Shown here in pieces: positions 52,334 through 60,637 of a stretch of DNA of 64,000 nucleotides (position 1 is its first letter; the number at the start of each line of letters is the position of its first letter). A program made the position numbers and the translations under genes. Source of the stretch: an uncultured Lachnospiraceae bacterium (GTDB taxonomy: Bacteria > Bacillota > Clostridia > Lachnospirales > Lachnospiraceae); the NCBI GenBank assembly GCA_951802115.1, contig CATOPL010000007.1, forward strand, positions 86,435 to 150,434, in the 5' to 3' direction. The notes below the pieces were generated by a model. The model ran no database searches, was not told the DNA's origin, and worked only from the letters and a program-made list of their open reading frames with translations.

Positions 52334-54319
52334 CTATTTCCAGATCCCCACACGTTCTTCCGGAGCCACATACATGCCGTCTGTCTCCTTGACTTTGTAG
52401 ACATCATAAAATTCGTCACAGGAACTCAGAACAGCGTTTACCCTGACTTTATTTGGCGAATGCGTATCGGTACTGAGTAAATACAGCATATATTCCGACG
52501 TATCTTCACTCGCCCAGTTATAGGCCATCTGACTGAACGCGTCTTTCAGCGCTTCTTTATCATCTCCGACAATGGAAACAATACACGTCAGTGCTCCCAG
52601 ATCTGCGATATTTTCTCCCAGTGTCAGTTCTCCGTTTACTTCGACGCCCATGATTTCATAGTTGTGGTAATATTCAGCGATTGACTGCGAAAGCGTTTGA
52701 TATTCTTCCATCTCCTCCTCTGTCCACCACACATTGTAATTTCCATATTCATCATACAAAGCCCCGCTGGAGTCAAATGCATGACTTATTTCATGGGCAA
52801 TCACATAACCGATTCCACCCAGATTGGCAGCCTCACTGTTCCCGCGGTCGTAAAAAGGCGCCTGCAGGATCGCCGCCGGAAAAACAATCTCATTGTTTTG
52901 TGGATCATAGTATGCATTAATCGTCTGCGGAGTAATATCCCAGTTGCTTCTGTCCACTTTACCGCCCAGCTGATGCAGACTGTGTTCTATGCTTACATTC
53001 ATACTCGTCAGCAAATTGGACATCAAACTTCCGCCTTCGGAAACCGGCGTCACCTGCATCATATCTTTTTCCTCCGGCCACTGATCCGGGTATCCGATCT
53101 TCACCTGCATCGTCTCCAGTTTACAGATTGCCTTTTCCCTGGTTGCCTCACTCATCCAGTCTTGTCTTCTGATGATTTCCTCATATCCTTCCAGAATCCG
53201 GGCGATCATCTTTTCCACATCCTCTTTGTCTTCCTGCGAGAAATGCTCCTCAACATACATCACGCCGAAATCCCAGGGAAGCAGCTCCTGAGTCAGCTGC
53301 ATCCAGTTCTTTTCATCGCCCCAGCTTTCGGTAATGCCGTACAGCGCATTTTCCATCTTTTCGTAAAGCCTGAAAAACGCTTCATTTCCGTATTTTGCCG
53401 TATCATTAAGCATAACAAAGGTAGAATAATCTTTCAGCGCCTGCAGATTTTCTTCCACCAGAAGAGCGTTGATCTTTTTCGCCTGTTCCACATCCATCAC
53501 AACATACTGATCCTGTCCGTCAATCCGGAGCGTCTTCAGCATCTGTTCCACATCCACGTTGCTATATAACTGCTGCAGTTCTTCGGCTGTATAAACGTTA
53601 TAGACAACTGACGGATCATACAGCTGCTCCGTATTCAGTGTGGAATCACAGATGTCGCGCAGCAGTATCTCTATAGAATCCGCCGAATTCTGCGCCTCCT
53701 CTTCCGTCATGCCAAACTCACCCAGCATCGCTTTTACATAGTCAAAATACATGGCAACATATTCCTGTGTATCTTTTCCTGTTACATATTCCTTGCCGAT
53801 CAAAGTATCCGCATATGTCATATAGACGGTATACCTCCCGGAATCCGCCTTATCCTGCATGATGCTATAGCCTCCCACAAGACTGCTGAAACCAAATTCA
53901 CCGCTCAGCCTCGCCAGTGCGTCCACATATTCTTCGATATTCTGTGCATTCCGGATACTGTCCATATGGGGTTTTAGAGGACCAAGCCCCGTCTGTTCTC
54001 TGTTCTGCGTATCAGATACGCATTCATACAAATCTTTGATCTTCTGTTCGCTGCTTCCCCTCTCATAAGCGGCACCGTCCTTTGACAGTTCCTTTATAAT
54101 TCCATCCATCTCTTCGCTTGTTAGCGCCGACAGCTCTCCAAACCAGTCCCAGTGCGCATCTGTCGCCTCCAGTTCGATCTCATCCAGCAATTCTTCATTG
54201 ATATACTCATAATAATCGTCCTGGGCCCGTACCCCTGCAGACCGTCCAGCCGTTTTACACCCTGTCAGCTGTACCGCCGACAATCCGACCAGAAACCACG
54301 CCAGTAATTTTTTCTTCAT
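52334..54319 (-). CDS. M13-family zinc metallopeptidase (PepO/neprilysin-like) lipoprotein
   Basis: Cell-surface endopeptidase for short peptides. The signal peptide has the lipobox AVQLTGC, so it is lipid-anchored outside. The zinc motif is VIAHEISHAFDSSGALYDE (about residue 510), with the third ligand in LGENIADLGAL about 60 residues later; NAYYDP, typical of the family substrate site, precedes them. Length 661 aa is typical. AAGGAG is properly spaced for the ATG at 54319, not for the GTG nine bases earlier. It is a single gene facing the sigma-factor unit. Confidence 0.94.
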   Translation of the reverse strand: MKKKLLAWFLVGLSAVQLTGCKTAGRSAGVRAQDDYYEYINEELLDEIELEATDAHWDWFGELSALTSEEMDGIIKELSKDGAAYERGSSEQKIKDLYECVSDTQNREQTGLGPLKPHMDSIRNAQNIEEYVDALARLSGEFGFSSLVGGYSIMQDKADSGRYTVYMTYADTLIGKEYVTGKDTQEYVAMYFDYVKAMLGEFGMTEEEAQNSADSIEILLRDICDSTLNTEQLYDPSVVYNVYTAEELQQLYSNVDVEQMLKTLRIDGQDQYVVMDVEQAKKINALLVEENLQALKDYSTFVMLNDTAKYGNEAFFRLYEKMENALYGITESWGDEKNWMQLTQELLPWDFGVMYVEEHFSQEDKEDVEKMIARILEGYEEIIRRQDWMSEATREKAICKLETMQVKIGYPDQWPEEKDMMQVTPVSEGGSLMSNLLTSMNVSIEHSLHQLGGKVDRSNWDITPQTINAYYDPQNNEIVFPAAILQAPFYDRGNSEAANLGGIGYVIAHEISHAFDSSGALYDEYGNYNVWWTEEEMEEYQTLSQSIAEYYHNYEIMGVEVNGELTLGENIADLGALTCIVSIVGDDKEALKDAFSQMAYNWASEDTSEYMLYLLSTDTHSPNKVRVNAVLSSCDEFYDVYKVKETDGMYVAPEERVGIWK

Positions 54320-54771
54320 AAACTTCACTCCTTATCTCTGATTTTTTCTTCTAAAAATCCCCTGCATGCAAAAGCATTTTTTGTATGCAGATATTTGTTC
54401 TGTTTTATTTTCCGCACACTTAGACAACAGCTTTTGTCCCTCCGTCTGTATCCATTTTACTTTTGCAGGATTTATATTTCCCATTATAGTATTACATATG
54501 TCCGGAGGCAACTCAAACAAATGCAGACATGAAAAGAATCCATACGGTGCGTCCCCTCCGCTGCTGAACGGCTGCAGACTCCCCCCTTTAACAGAGCTGT
54601 ACGCAAAAGAAACATCCCTGCACTTTATATATTCTGTGATGTTATTTTTTAAATATGATACATCAATACCCTCAGTGCGCAAAAGGTATGTATCCCTTTG
54701 TTCACTGAGGGTATCTGATTCACTGATAACCATACTGGTACTGTCTGTTCAAAAGGAAAGGAGGGATTGCC
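54320..54771. other. 452-base divergent region with an 11-bp inverted repeat
   Basis: TACCCTCAGTG (54667-54677) pairs perfectly with CACTGAGGGTA (54703-54713), with an inner AAAGG/CCTTT stem, 60 bases before the degenerate LacI gene. It may be an operator or leader hairpin. Open frames here lack ribosome sites and recognisable sequence, so I see no gene. Confidence 0.45.
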
Positions 54772-55683
54772 GTGGTCAGTATGCAGGATATTGCCAATAA
54801 GGCCGGAGTCTCCAGAGTCCTCTCCAATCATCCTTCCGTCAAAGCAGAAACACGTCAAAAGGTACTCTACTGGGTCAAAGAGCTGGATTATGAACCCAAT
54901 CTTATCGCCCAAAGCCTGGCAGGAAACCGGACGAATATCATTGGTCTTTTGGTTCCGGAAATTGCCTACCCTTTTTTCAGCGAAATTATAGAATCGATAG
55001 AAAATCAGGCATTTTACGAGGGATACAGTGTCATCATCTGCAATACACACCGCAGTCTGGACAAAGAGAAAAATATTCTCGCTCAGCTACGCCAGCGAAA
55101 AGTGGACGGTGTGATTGCGGTCCCTGTTTCTACCAAGCGGAGCCTTCCCTCCTATCAGCGGCTGCAAGTTCCGGCAGTGATGATCACCAAACGAATGGAT
55201 GGATTCAGCAGCGTATATATCTCTCATTACAATGGCGGCCAGCAGATCGCCAAACATTTTCTGAATATGGGTTTTCAGAAAATTGGATATATCGGTCCCA
55301 CCAGAGAATCCACCTCTGCCCTGAAATATGCAGGGTTTCAGCAATATTTGTCTGCCAATCAGATAAAACTGACCGATGTGATCGAATGTCCGGCGCCAGA
55401 AAACATGAACGCAAGCCTGGTCTATAAGCTGGTAAAACAGTATGCAGCAAATTCAGGTCTGCACTGTGAAGCGTATCTGGCTAATGACGATATCACTGCC
55501 TGTGAAGCCATCACCGCTTTTCACGAATTAGGTTATGCAGTTCCACAGGACATTGCCGTTGCCGGCTTTGACAATTCCCTGCTGGATCAGATAAATAATA
55601 ACGCTGATCCATGTATCTATGAATTAGAGTCCCGTGTCATCGCAAGGGAATCTACGATCCGCTTTGTATCTGCCCAGCCATAA
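54772..55683 (+). pseudogene. Degenerate LacI-family regulator with gapped recognition helix
   Basis: The protein begins like a LacI regulator (MQDIANKAGVS) and has a recognisable sugar-binding core (NIIGLLVPEIAYPFFSEI, DDITACEAITAFHELGYAVPQDIAVAGFDNSLL). After AGVS it goes straight to RVLSNHPSV, where family members have about five more residues (of the type KATVS) forming the recognition helix. The C-terminus is also abnormal: after NNADP it jumps to IYELESRV and stops at 303 aa instead of about 330-340. Both losses are in frame. Start is GTG with GGAGG seven bases upstream. It probably cannot bind DNA normally, though ligand binding may remain; it could be read as an intact but altered gene. 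Confidence 0.7.
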
Positions 55684-55704
55684 AGGATTATAAGCCTCGG
55701 TCAT

Positions 55705-55815
55705 TCACTCAGCAGTTTTCCCGCACTGCTTGATTTTTTCAATGAAGCCCTCGTTTAACAGCTGCTGAATATCAGCATAGTAGATTCTGTAAGAATCAAG
55801 TTCTGCCGTAGTCAT
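55705..55815 (-). CDS. Possible 36-aa open frame
   Basis: MTTAELDSYRIYYADIQQLL and a further 16 residues, ending before the LacI stop. The frame is open upstream into the coiled-coil gene. The amino acid composition looks protein-like, but no ribosome site precedes the ATG, so it may be the remnant tail of another gene. Confidence 0.25.
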   Translation of the reverse strand: MTTAELDSYRIYYADIQQLLNEGFIEKIKQCGKTAE

Positions 55816-55837
55816 TATATGATCGTGTTTGAAAAAA

Positions 55838-56644
55838 TCAGCTTTCTGCTTCCTTTTGCTCATAAATTGTATCCCGGCAGTCCGGTTCTGCCCTTTTGTA
55901 TTCCCCGGTCAGATCACGAATGATCGGATTGTTTTTCTTTCTCTGCTCTTCGTTTGACGCCTCCTGTACTTTGAAAGCATCAGTCTCGCTGATTTTTTCG
56001 TTTATTTCCCCTGATATTTTTACCACATTTGCTGTTAATTCGGCTGCCTTTTGCTGTAACTGCGCAAGTTTCTCCTCTTTTTTAGCAATTATTTCTGTAT
56101 CTCCTGTTCTCCCTTTATCCATCTTTATTTCGCTCTCCACTACCCTGGCTTCTCCTTCTACCTGAGTCTGTGAGGACTGCACTGCTCTGACCTGGGACAT
56201 TCCGGATGACAGGTCTACCAAATTGGATATTCTCTCCTGCTCAATCTCCTGCTTCGTTTTCGGCTCGTCATTCTTTTTTGAGGATGGTGCTTTTTCAGGC
56301 TGTCCGCTGTTTTGCTTTGCCATTTCCTGCGAAATTTGTTGTTCCAGTTCATTCAGCTGTTCTTCATAGGAATCTAGCATATCGTGAATGGATGTTAGAT
56401 CCTGGTCATTCTCAAGCGCAGAATTGACCCACTGGTTTTTCCGTTCCAGAAGAGATTGTTTCTGTTCCATTAAATTTTTGATCCGGCTGCTGCCATTCTG
56501 CCCAAAAAGAGAAATCGTAACCGTGTCCCGATCTCCCGGCAGGTTACTGTTTCCACGATGTTCTGACTTTGTCTGCCTTGTATTCCCAAACATCCCTGTT
56601 CCGAAAAAAGAAGCATTCATCGTTTGATATCCAGTAATTTTCAT
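55838..56644 (-). CDS. Hypothetical coiled-coil protein
   Basis: A 268-aa, highly charged protein without signal peptide or membrane helix. An N-terminal segment DTVTISLFGQNGSSRIKNLMEQKQSLLERKN is followed by heptad-rich helices (about 60-110 and 190-230) separated by a Lys/Pro/Ser/Asn-rich linker. No catalytic motif. I do not recognise the family by function; similar proteins occur in Clostridia beside LytTR-type regulators. It begins 24 bases after the sensor kinase gene ends, so it is probably the third gene of that operon. AAGGCGG precedes the ATG. Confidence 0.65.
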   Translation of the reverse strand: MKITGYQTMNASFFGTGMFGNTRQTKSEHRGNSNLPGDRDTVTISLFGQNGSSRIKNLMEQKQSLLERKNQWVNSALENDQDLTSIHDMLDSYEEQLNELEQQISQEMAKQNSGQPEKAPSSKKNDEPKTKQEIEQERISNLVDLSSGMSQVRAVQSSQTQVEGEARVVESEIKMDKGRTGDTEIIAKKEEKLAQLQQKAAELTANVVKISGEINEKISETDAFKVQEASNEEQRKKNNPIIRDLTGEYKRAEPDCRDTIYEQKEAES

Positions 56645-56668
56645 AATTTTATATCCGCCTTTCTAAAG

Positions 56669-58108
56669 TTATATCGTTTGTTCATTTTTTATCATTACAG
56701 ACAAAATAAAAACCATGCCCGTCACCTCCCATTTTACTGCGCCATGATATTTTTCAGCCGCATATTTTATATTGACCAGTCCCATACCGTGGCTGTCTCC
56801 CTGCTCTTTGTCAGAAACCGGAAATTCCCACGACTTTTCTAAAATTAATGTCCCGTTAAAGCTGTTTTCCACTTCCAGAAAGAACATGTTTCGCTTCTGA
56901 AAAGAAGAGAGTTTTATATATACTTCCGCTTCCGGTTTTTCTTCTTTCAGCTTCTTACAGGCACGGACAGCATTGTCTAAAGCATTTCCCACAATAATAC
57001 CGGTATCATAACCTTGAATTGCAAACGAATCAGGAAAGATCAGCCCATCAGTTTCTAACCGTAAATCTGGTATGCTGAACATGATTTCATGATATTTCAT
57101 ATTCAGCAAAGCGTCCACGACGGTATTTCCCGAATGGAACCGGTATTCCAGGCCGCCCATGGTCTCATTGAAGCCAGACAGATACTGATAGAGTTCCTCA
57201 TTTCCCTTTTCCTCAGGGATAAGCTGCATGATTACTGCAAGCGTATTTTTCAGGTCATGTTTCATGCTGCGAATTCCCGCCTGTACCCTCTTTGTCTCCT
57301 CTATATACTCCTGCATACTTTTTATCTGATTTTCCAGAACCACCCGGCTGCTTCTCTCTCTGTTCAAAAGAATCATATCCTGGAATAGTTTTATTCCATA
57401 CAGAATTGATAACAGAGACAACGCCAACATGAATGGCATAAACAGTCTTAAAGCCGGATATATGTCAAATAAAAACTCCTGTCCGCCTCCTTCACTGGTG
57501 CGAAACATAATAAGATTTAACAAAATACTGATACATAAACTTGTCAGTCCCGGTATCAGCAAAAACTGTAATTCTACGGAATGAATGGAAAAATATTTTT
57601 CATGAAAATGTTCGCGGATACTTTTTAAAGACCAGTACATAATCAATATACGAATCAGGTAAGCCAGAAGCCATGTTCCGTTGACGATTAAGACTACAAA
57701 AAGAAGGCCCTGGTTTTCCATATGTCGCCAGATCATGTTTGTCGGCAGGTCAGCGATATAAGGAAATATGAGTGTAAAAATACGGCTCGTTTCCTGTATG
57801 GACATAAAACTGACAATGAGAAAAACACCCAATAGCCCAACATTTTTATAAAAACACAAGCCCAGGAAAAGCAAAAAGAAAAAGGTCAGAACCAAATTTT
57901 CTGTTATGTAAAACATTCGGTAATTCGTCGGCAGAAATATTTTCTTTATATACTGAAACATGACGTATGTGATAACAACACTCATGCGATTCCAGAATTT
58001 TTTCTGAAATCGTCCATCAAAAAAACATCCATAAAACTGCTGCAAAAAATATCCTTCAAAAAAATCCACAAGAGTCTGCAAAATCAACAGCAGATTAAAA
58101 TGATTCAA
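56669..58108 (-). CDS. GHKL-type sensor histidine kinase (AgrC/ComD-like)
   Basis: A 479-aa membrane kinase: six or seven N-terminal hydrophobic segments to about 235, then a dimerisation region with the phosphoacceptor in GIRSMKHDLKNTLAV and an ATPase domain with N box GNALDNAVRACKKL and G box GMGLVNIKYAAEKYHG. This is the peptide-pheromone-sensor class. The start is TTG at 58108, since AGGAGG lies 8 bases before it and the response regulator gene ends just beyond. There is no agrB or agrD-type gene nearby, so the signal is unknown. Confidence 0.9.
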   Translation of the reverse strand: MNHFNLLLILQTLVDFFEGYFLQQFYGCFFDGRFQKKFWNRMSVVITYVMFQYIKKIFLPTNYRMFYITENLVLTFFFLLFLGLCFYKNVGLLGVFLIVSFMSIQETSRIFTLIFPYIADLPTNMIWRHMENQGLLFVVLIVNGTWLLAYLIRILIMYWSLKSIREHFHEKYFSIHSVELQFLLIPGLTSLCISILLNLIMFRTSEGGGQEFLFDIYPALRLFMPFMLALSLLSILYGIKLFQDMILLNRERSSRVVLENQIKSMQEYIEETKRVQAGIRSMKHDLKNTLAVIMQLIPEEKGNEELYQYLSGFNETMGGLEYRFHSGNTVVDALLNMKYHEIMFSIPDLRLETDGLIFPDSFAIQGYDTGIIVGNALDNAVRACKKLKEEKPEAEVYIKLSSFQKRNMFFLEVENSFNGTLILEKSWEFPVSDKEQGDSHGMGLVNIKYAAEKYHGAVKWEVTGMVFILSVMIKNEQTI

Positions 58109-58811
58109 GTAGTAATCCTCCTTTTCTCAGATAATCCATATATACTTTTACAAACTCCTTGTATTTTCTTCTGGACAGACATATGGTTTCTCCATTCGTC
58201 AGGGATATACTGTCCTTTCCATACTCGGTAATATGCCCCATATTCACAATATATCCTCTGTGACAGCGATAGAAATTTCTGCCCAGCTGCTGTTCCAGAT
58301 CTCTCATATCAAAATACAATTCCAGACATTCGTTTGTCGTATGAAAATTTACCATTCGATTCTGGCTTTCAATGTACAGGATCTGGTTCCGGTTCAAAAT
58401 CATCGTTCTGCCATTTGACTTCATAAAAAACGGTTCTTCCACCAATCCCTTTTTTCGTTCTGTCTCTGCCACAGCCTTGGCAAATACTTCTGCAAATTTT
58501 GCTTCTTCAATCGGCTTCAGAAGATAATGAAAGGCGGATACGTCAAAAGACTCAAATACATACTCCTTTAAGCCGGTGATAAAAATTAACAGGGCTTCTT
58601 CTTTTTTATTCCGCAGTATTCTTGCCGCCTGCATTCCGTTTATGCCATCCATATGTATATCAAGAAATATGATATCAAATATTTTCGTTTCTCTTAACAG
58701 TTCTTCCCCGGAAGCAAACAATGCTGTATCACAATCCGGCATTTGTTTTTTTACTAATTTTTCCACCTGTTCACAGATTGTTTTTTCATCATCGCATATG
58801 GCTATGGTCAT
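58095..58811 (-). CDS. LytTR-family response regulator (AgrA-like)
   Basis: A 238-aa regulator. Receiver domain with D7-D8, phosphoacceptor D51 in FLDIHMDGINGM and K in YLLKPI. The C-terminal LytTR domain has ILYIESQNRMVNFHT, FYRCHRGYIVNMGHI and ISLTNGETICLSRRKYKE. It is the first gene of the unit regulator-kinase-coiled-coil protein and overlaps the kinase by 14 bases. GAGGTGA precedes the ATG. LytTR proteins bind direct repeats upstream of targets; none was identified here. Confidence 0.94.
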   Translation of the reverse strand: MTIAICDDEKTICEQVEKLVKKQMPDCDTALFASGEELLRETKIFDIIFLDIHMDGINGMQAARILRNKKEEALLIFITGLKEYVFESFDVSAFHYLLKPIEEAKFAEVFAKAVAETERKKGLVEEPFFMKSNGRTMILNRNQILYIESQNRMVNFHTTNECLELYFDMRDLEQQLGRNFYRCHRGYIVNMGHITEYGKDSISLTNGETICLSRRKYKEFVKVYMDYLRKGGLLLESF

Positions 58812-58897
58812 TTGCTCACCTCATTGCTTTTAATATCGGCGGATGTAAAAAAGATTTTATGGAATCTGACAGACGGTATGGATTTTGTAGTGAACGG

Positions 58898-59029
58898 TTA
58901 AAAATTCATATCTAAGGCCGCACACTCCATCTGTCCGGCTTCTTTTTCATGTTTGGCAATTAGAAAAGATTTCAAAGCATCGTTTATCGCTTTCACTTTC
59001 TCCGCTGTCGTTTTTTTGTGGGAAAGCAT
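58898..59029 (-). CDS. Possible small charged protein (43 aa)
   Basis: Starts MLSHKKTTAEKVKAINDALK and ends ECAALDMNF; amphipathic and lysine-rich. GGAG lies 9 bases before the ATG. The frame is open 13 codons further upstream (DTFDKNVILETVA), so a non-ATG start or a longer ancestor is possible. It lies 86 bases upstream of the LytTR regulator gene in the same direction. Unknown function; it could also be a C-terminal gene remnant. Confidence 0.35.
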   Translation of the reverse strand: MLSHKKTTAEKVKAINDALKSFLIAKHEKEAGQMECAALDMNF

Positions 59030-59107
59030 TGCAACCGTCTCCAGAATTACATTTTTGTCGAAGGTATCTTATAATAGTACCCATATACAGAGAAGGAGAT
59101 CCTATTT

Positions 59108-59219
59108 ATGAAAGAAGGATGTCTCATATGCAAGGCGCCTCTAAAATACCTTGAAAAAGATAAATTTATAGAATGTTCCATCTGCCATAAAAAAGAAAAC
59201 AGCAAAGCCAGATGCATAA
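59108..59219 (+). pseudogene. 5' remnant of a cysteine-motif (DUF5714-like) gene
   Basis: The first 36 codons read MKEGCLICKAPLKYLEKDKF then ECSICHKKENSKARC, a CxxC-CxxC start resembling the N-terminus of the DUF5714/TrsS-like family in Clostridia. Family similarity stops after codon 36, and 15 bases later the converging beta-propeller gene ends. It has its own TATAAT (59070-59075) and AAGGAG site. The gene seems cut by insertion or deletion at about 59215, marking the left edge of the accessory element. The family identification is moderately confident. Confidence 0.6.
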
Positions 59220-59229
59220 AAGGACAACC

Positions 59230-60411
59230 TTACCCCTCAAAACCAAAGGTTGTGATCAAGGTGCTTACCTCGTCAATGCCCCGTCCGAGCACAACAATAC
59301 AGGTACCCGTCTCATCCAAAATCAAAATCTGTGGAATACGCAGGAAATAGGTATTGTTACTGTCCTGGACGGTTTCCGTATGGATACTTTTTCCCGATGC
59401 CGTATCATAAATATGGATTGTAACACAGTTTTCTCCCAAAATAGAAGTAGCCACATATTTCCCCTGCCCGGAGCAGTAAACGCCGTCTTTCCCCTCACTG
59501 CGGCTTGAGAATGATATCGTTTTTTCTGTATTGGATGCAGTGTCAAGCATCAGCAGAGTTCCGTTATTTTTGTCAAAGCTTTGGGGCATGATCAGTAAGT
59601 TTCCACCCTTTTGCACTTCTTCCGTATCCACCCTGTAATCGGCCTTTTTTGTAATCGCAAGATCTGCGCTGTCTGTGGATACTGTGCCATAAACACTGAT
59701 TCCATCCCCGCCATTGGAGATATCTGTAGCCATACCTACATAGACTAAAGTGTTATTTTCCGTAAAGGTAAGGCTGTCCATGGTTGCAATCTGTATAGGA
59801 TCTGTCGTACCTTCTTCGGAATAGTTCAGAATGGTACGAACCTTCCGGGAAGAAGTATCATAGAAGTAAAGCCCTTGAAATCCACCAAAAGCAATCCGTT
59901 TTCCGTCCTGTGAAATAGCGATCCCTGTGGTTTGTAAAACAAAATCATCACTTAATAACCCGCTAAAAGAAATGGTATCCTGAATAGCAAAGTCCTTATC
60001 CAGTATGTATCCATTGATACCATCGCCGCTTTCCGATGTGGCAAAAGAACTGTTGCTGCCTCCGCCGCTACCGTTTCCCCGGCCCACAACAAAGTAGCCG
60101 TCTGCATAAGTCTGTACGCATAAATCTTCCATGGAAATATCCGCACCTGCGATCGTTTCGCCTTTCTCCATATCGTAAAGATAGAGTTTATCCGACTCAA
60201 CAATAATCCGATTGCCATCGGCATAAAAGCAGCCGCCGACCTTTCCGGAAAAAGCGGAATCCTTAACTGTGCCAGCCTCCATAATCTTTTTATCTGTGTT
60301 GCTATCCTGCAGACTGATCACGTTAATATCACTGCTTTCATTTCCGGTATTTTCCGGTAGATGAAACGCTAAAGCAAGCATAAATATCATACACATCCAC
60401 TTTGTTTTCAT
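59230..60411 (-). CDS. Secreted beta-propeller-like (WD40-type) protein
   Basis: A 393-aa protein with a signal peptide (about 1-22) and repeated blade-like segments: ISQDGKRIAFGGFQGLYFYD, SGKVGGCFYADGNRI, ENCVTIHIYDTASGK. The repeats resemble WD40/YVTN propellers. AAGGAGG supports the ATG at 60411; the frame remains open upstream only because it runs through the ribosome site. It follows the kinase gene and probably belongs to the same unit, possibly as a sensor or target of the two-component pair. No catalytic function recognised. Confidence 0.7.
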   Translation of the reverse strand: MKTKWMCMIFMLALAFHLPENTGNESSDINVISLQDSNTDKKIMEAGTVKDSAFSGKVGGCFYADGNRIIVESDKLYLYDMEKGETIAGADISMEDLCVQTYADGYFVVGRGNGSGGGSNSSFATSESGDGINGYILDKDFAIQDTISFSGLLSDDFVLQTTGIAISQDGKRIAFGGFQGLYFYDTSSRKVRTILNYSEEGTTDPIQIATMDSLTFTENNTLVYVGMATDISNGGDGISVYGTVSTDSADLAITKKADYRVDTEEVQKGGNLLIMPQSFDKNNGTLLMLDTASNTEKTISFSSRSEGKDGVYCSGQGKYVATSILGENCVTIHIYDTASGKSIHTETVQDSNNTYFLRIPQILILDETGTCIVVLGRGIDEVSTLITTFGFEG

Positions 60412-60637
60412 TTTTAGTCCTCCTTGTAAAATAAAATTCTCCGCCGTTATACTCATAGGGCAAAAAGCGCTCTGGTCATCTGCTCTGGCGGGATTCGCTT
60501 CCTCATGGCTTGGAAACCTTAAATCTCTGTCTTCCTCTGATCGGATAAACGGGGCTTCTTCTTTTTGCAAACAATCGTTCTCGTCCGCAATGCTGTAATT
60601 TCCGCAGGCCGTCACAGTAAATGGCAACATAAAAATA
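60412..60637 (-). pseudogene. Truncated lipoprotein 5' fragment
   Basis: Just after the kinase stop codon, the codons read MLPFTVTACGNYSIADEND, the end of a lipoprotein signal peptide with lipobox VTAC and the start of a mature acidic tether, but without a basic N-terminus or ribosome site. It looks like the remnant of a lipoprotein gene deleted at its 5' end. Confidence 0.35.

Noticed and set aside
54332..54733. A 133-codon minus-strand frame before the M13 peptidase
   Set aside because: No ribosome site, no recognisable sequence and it overlaps an inverted repeat; treated as intergenic.
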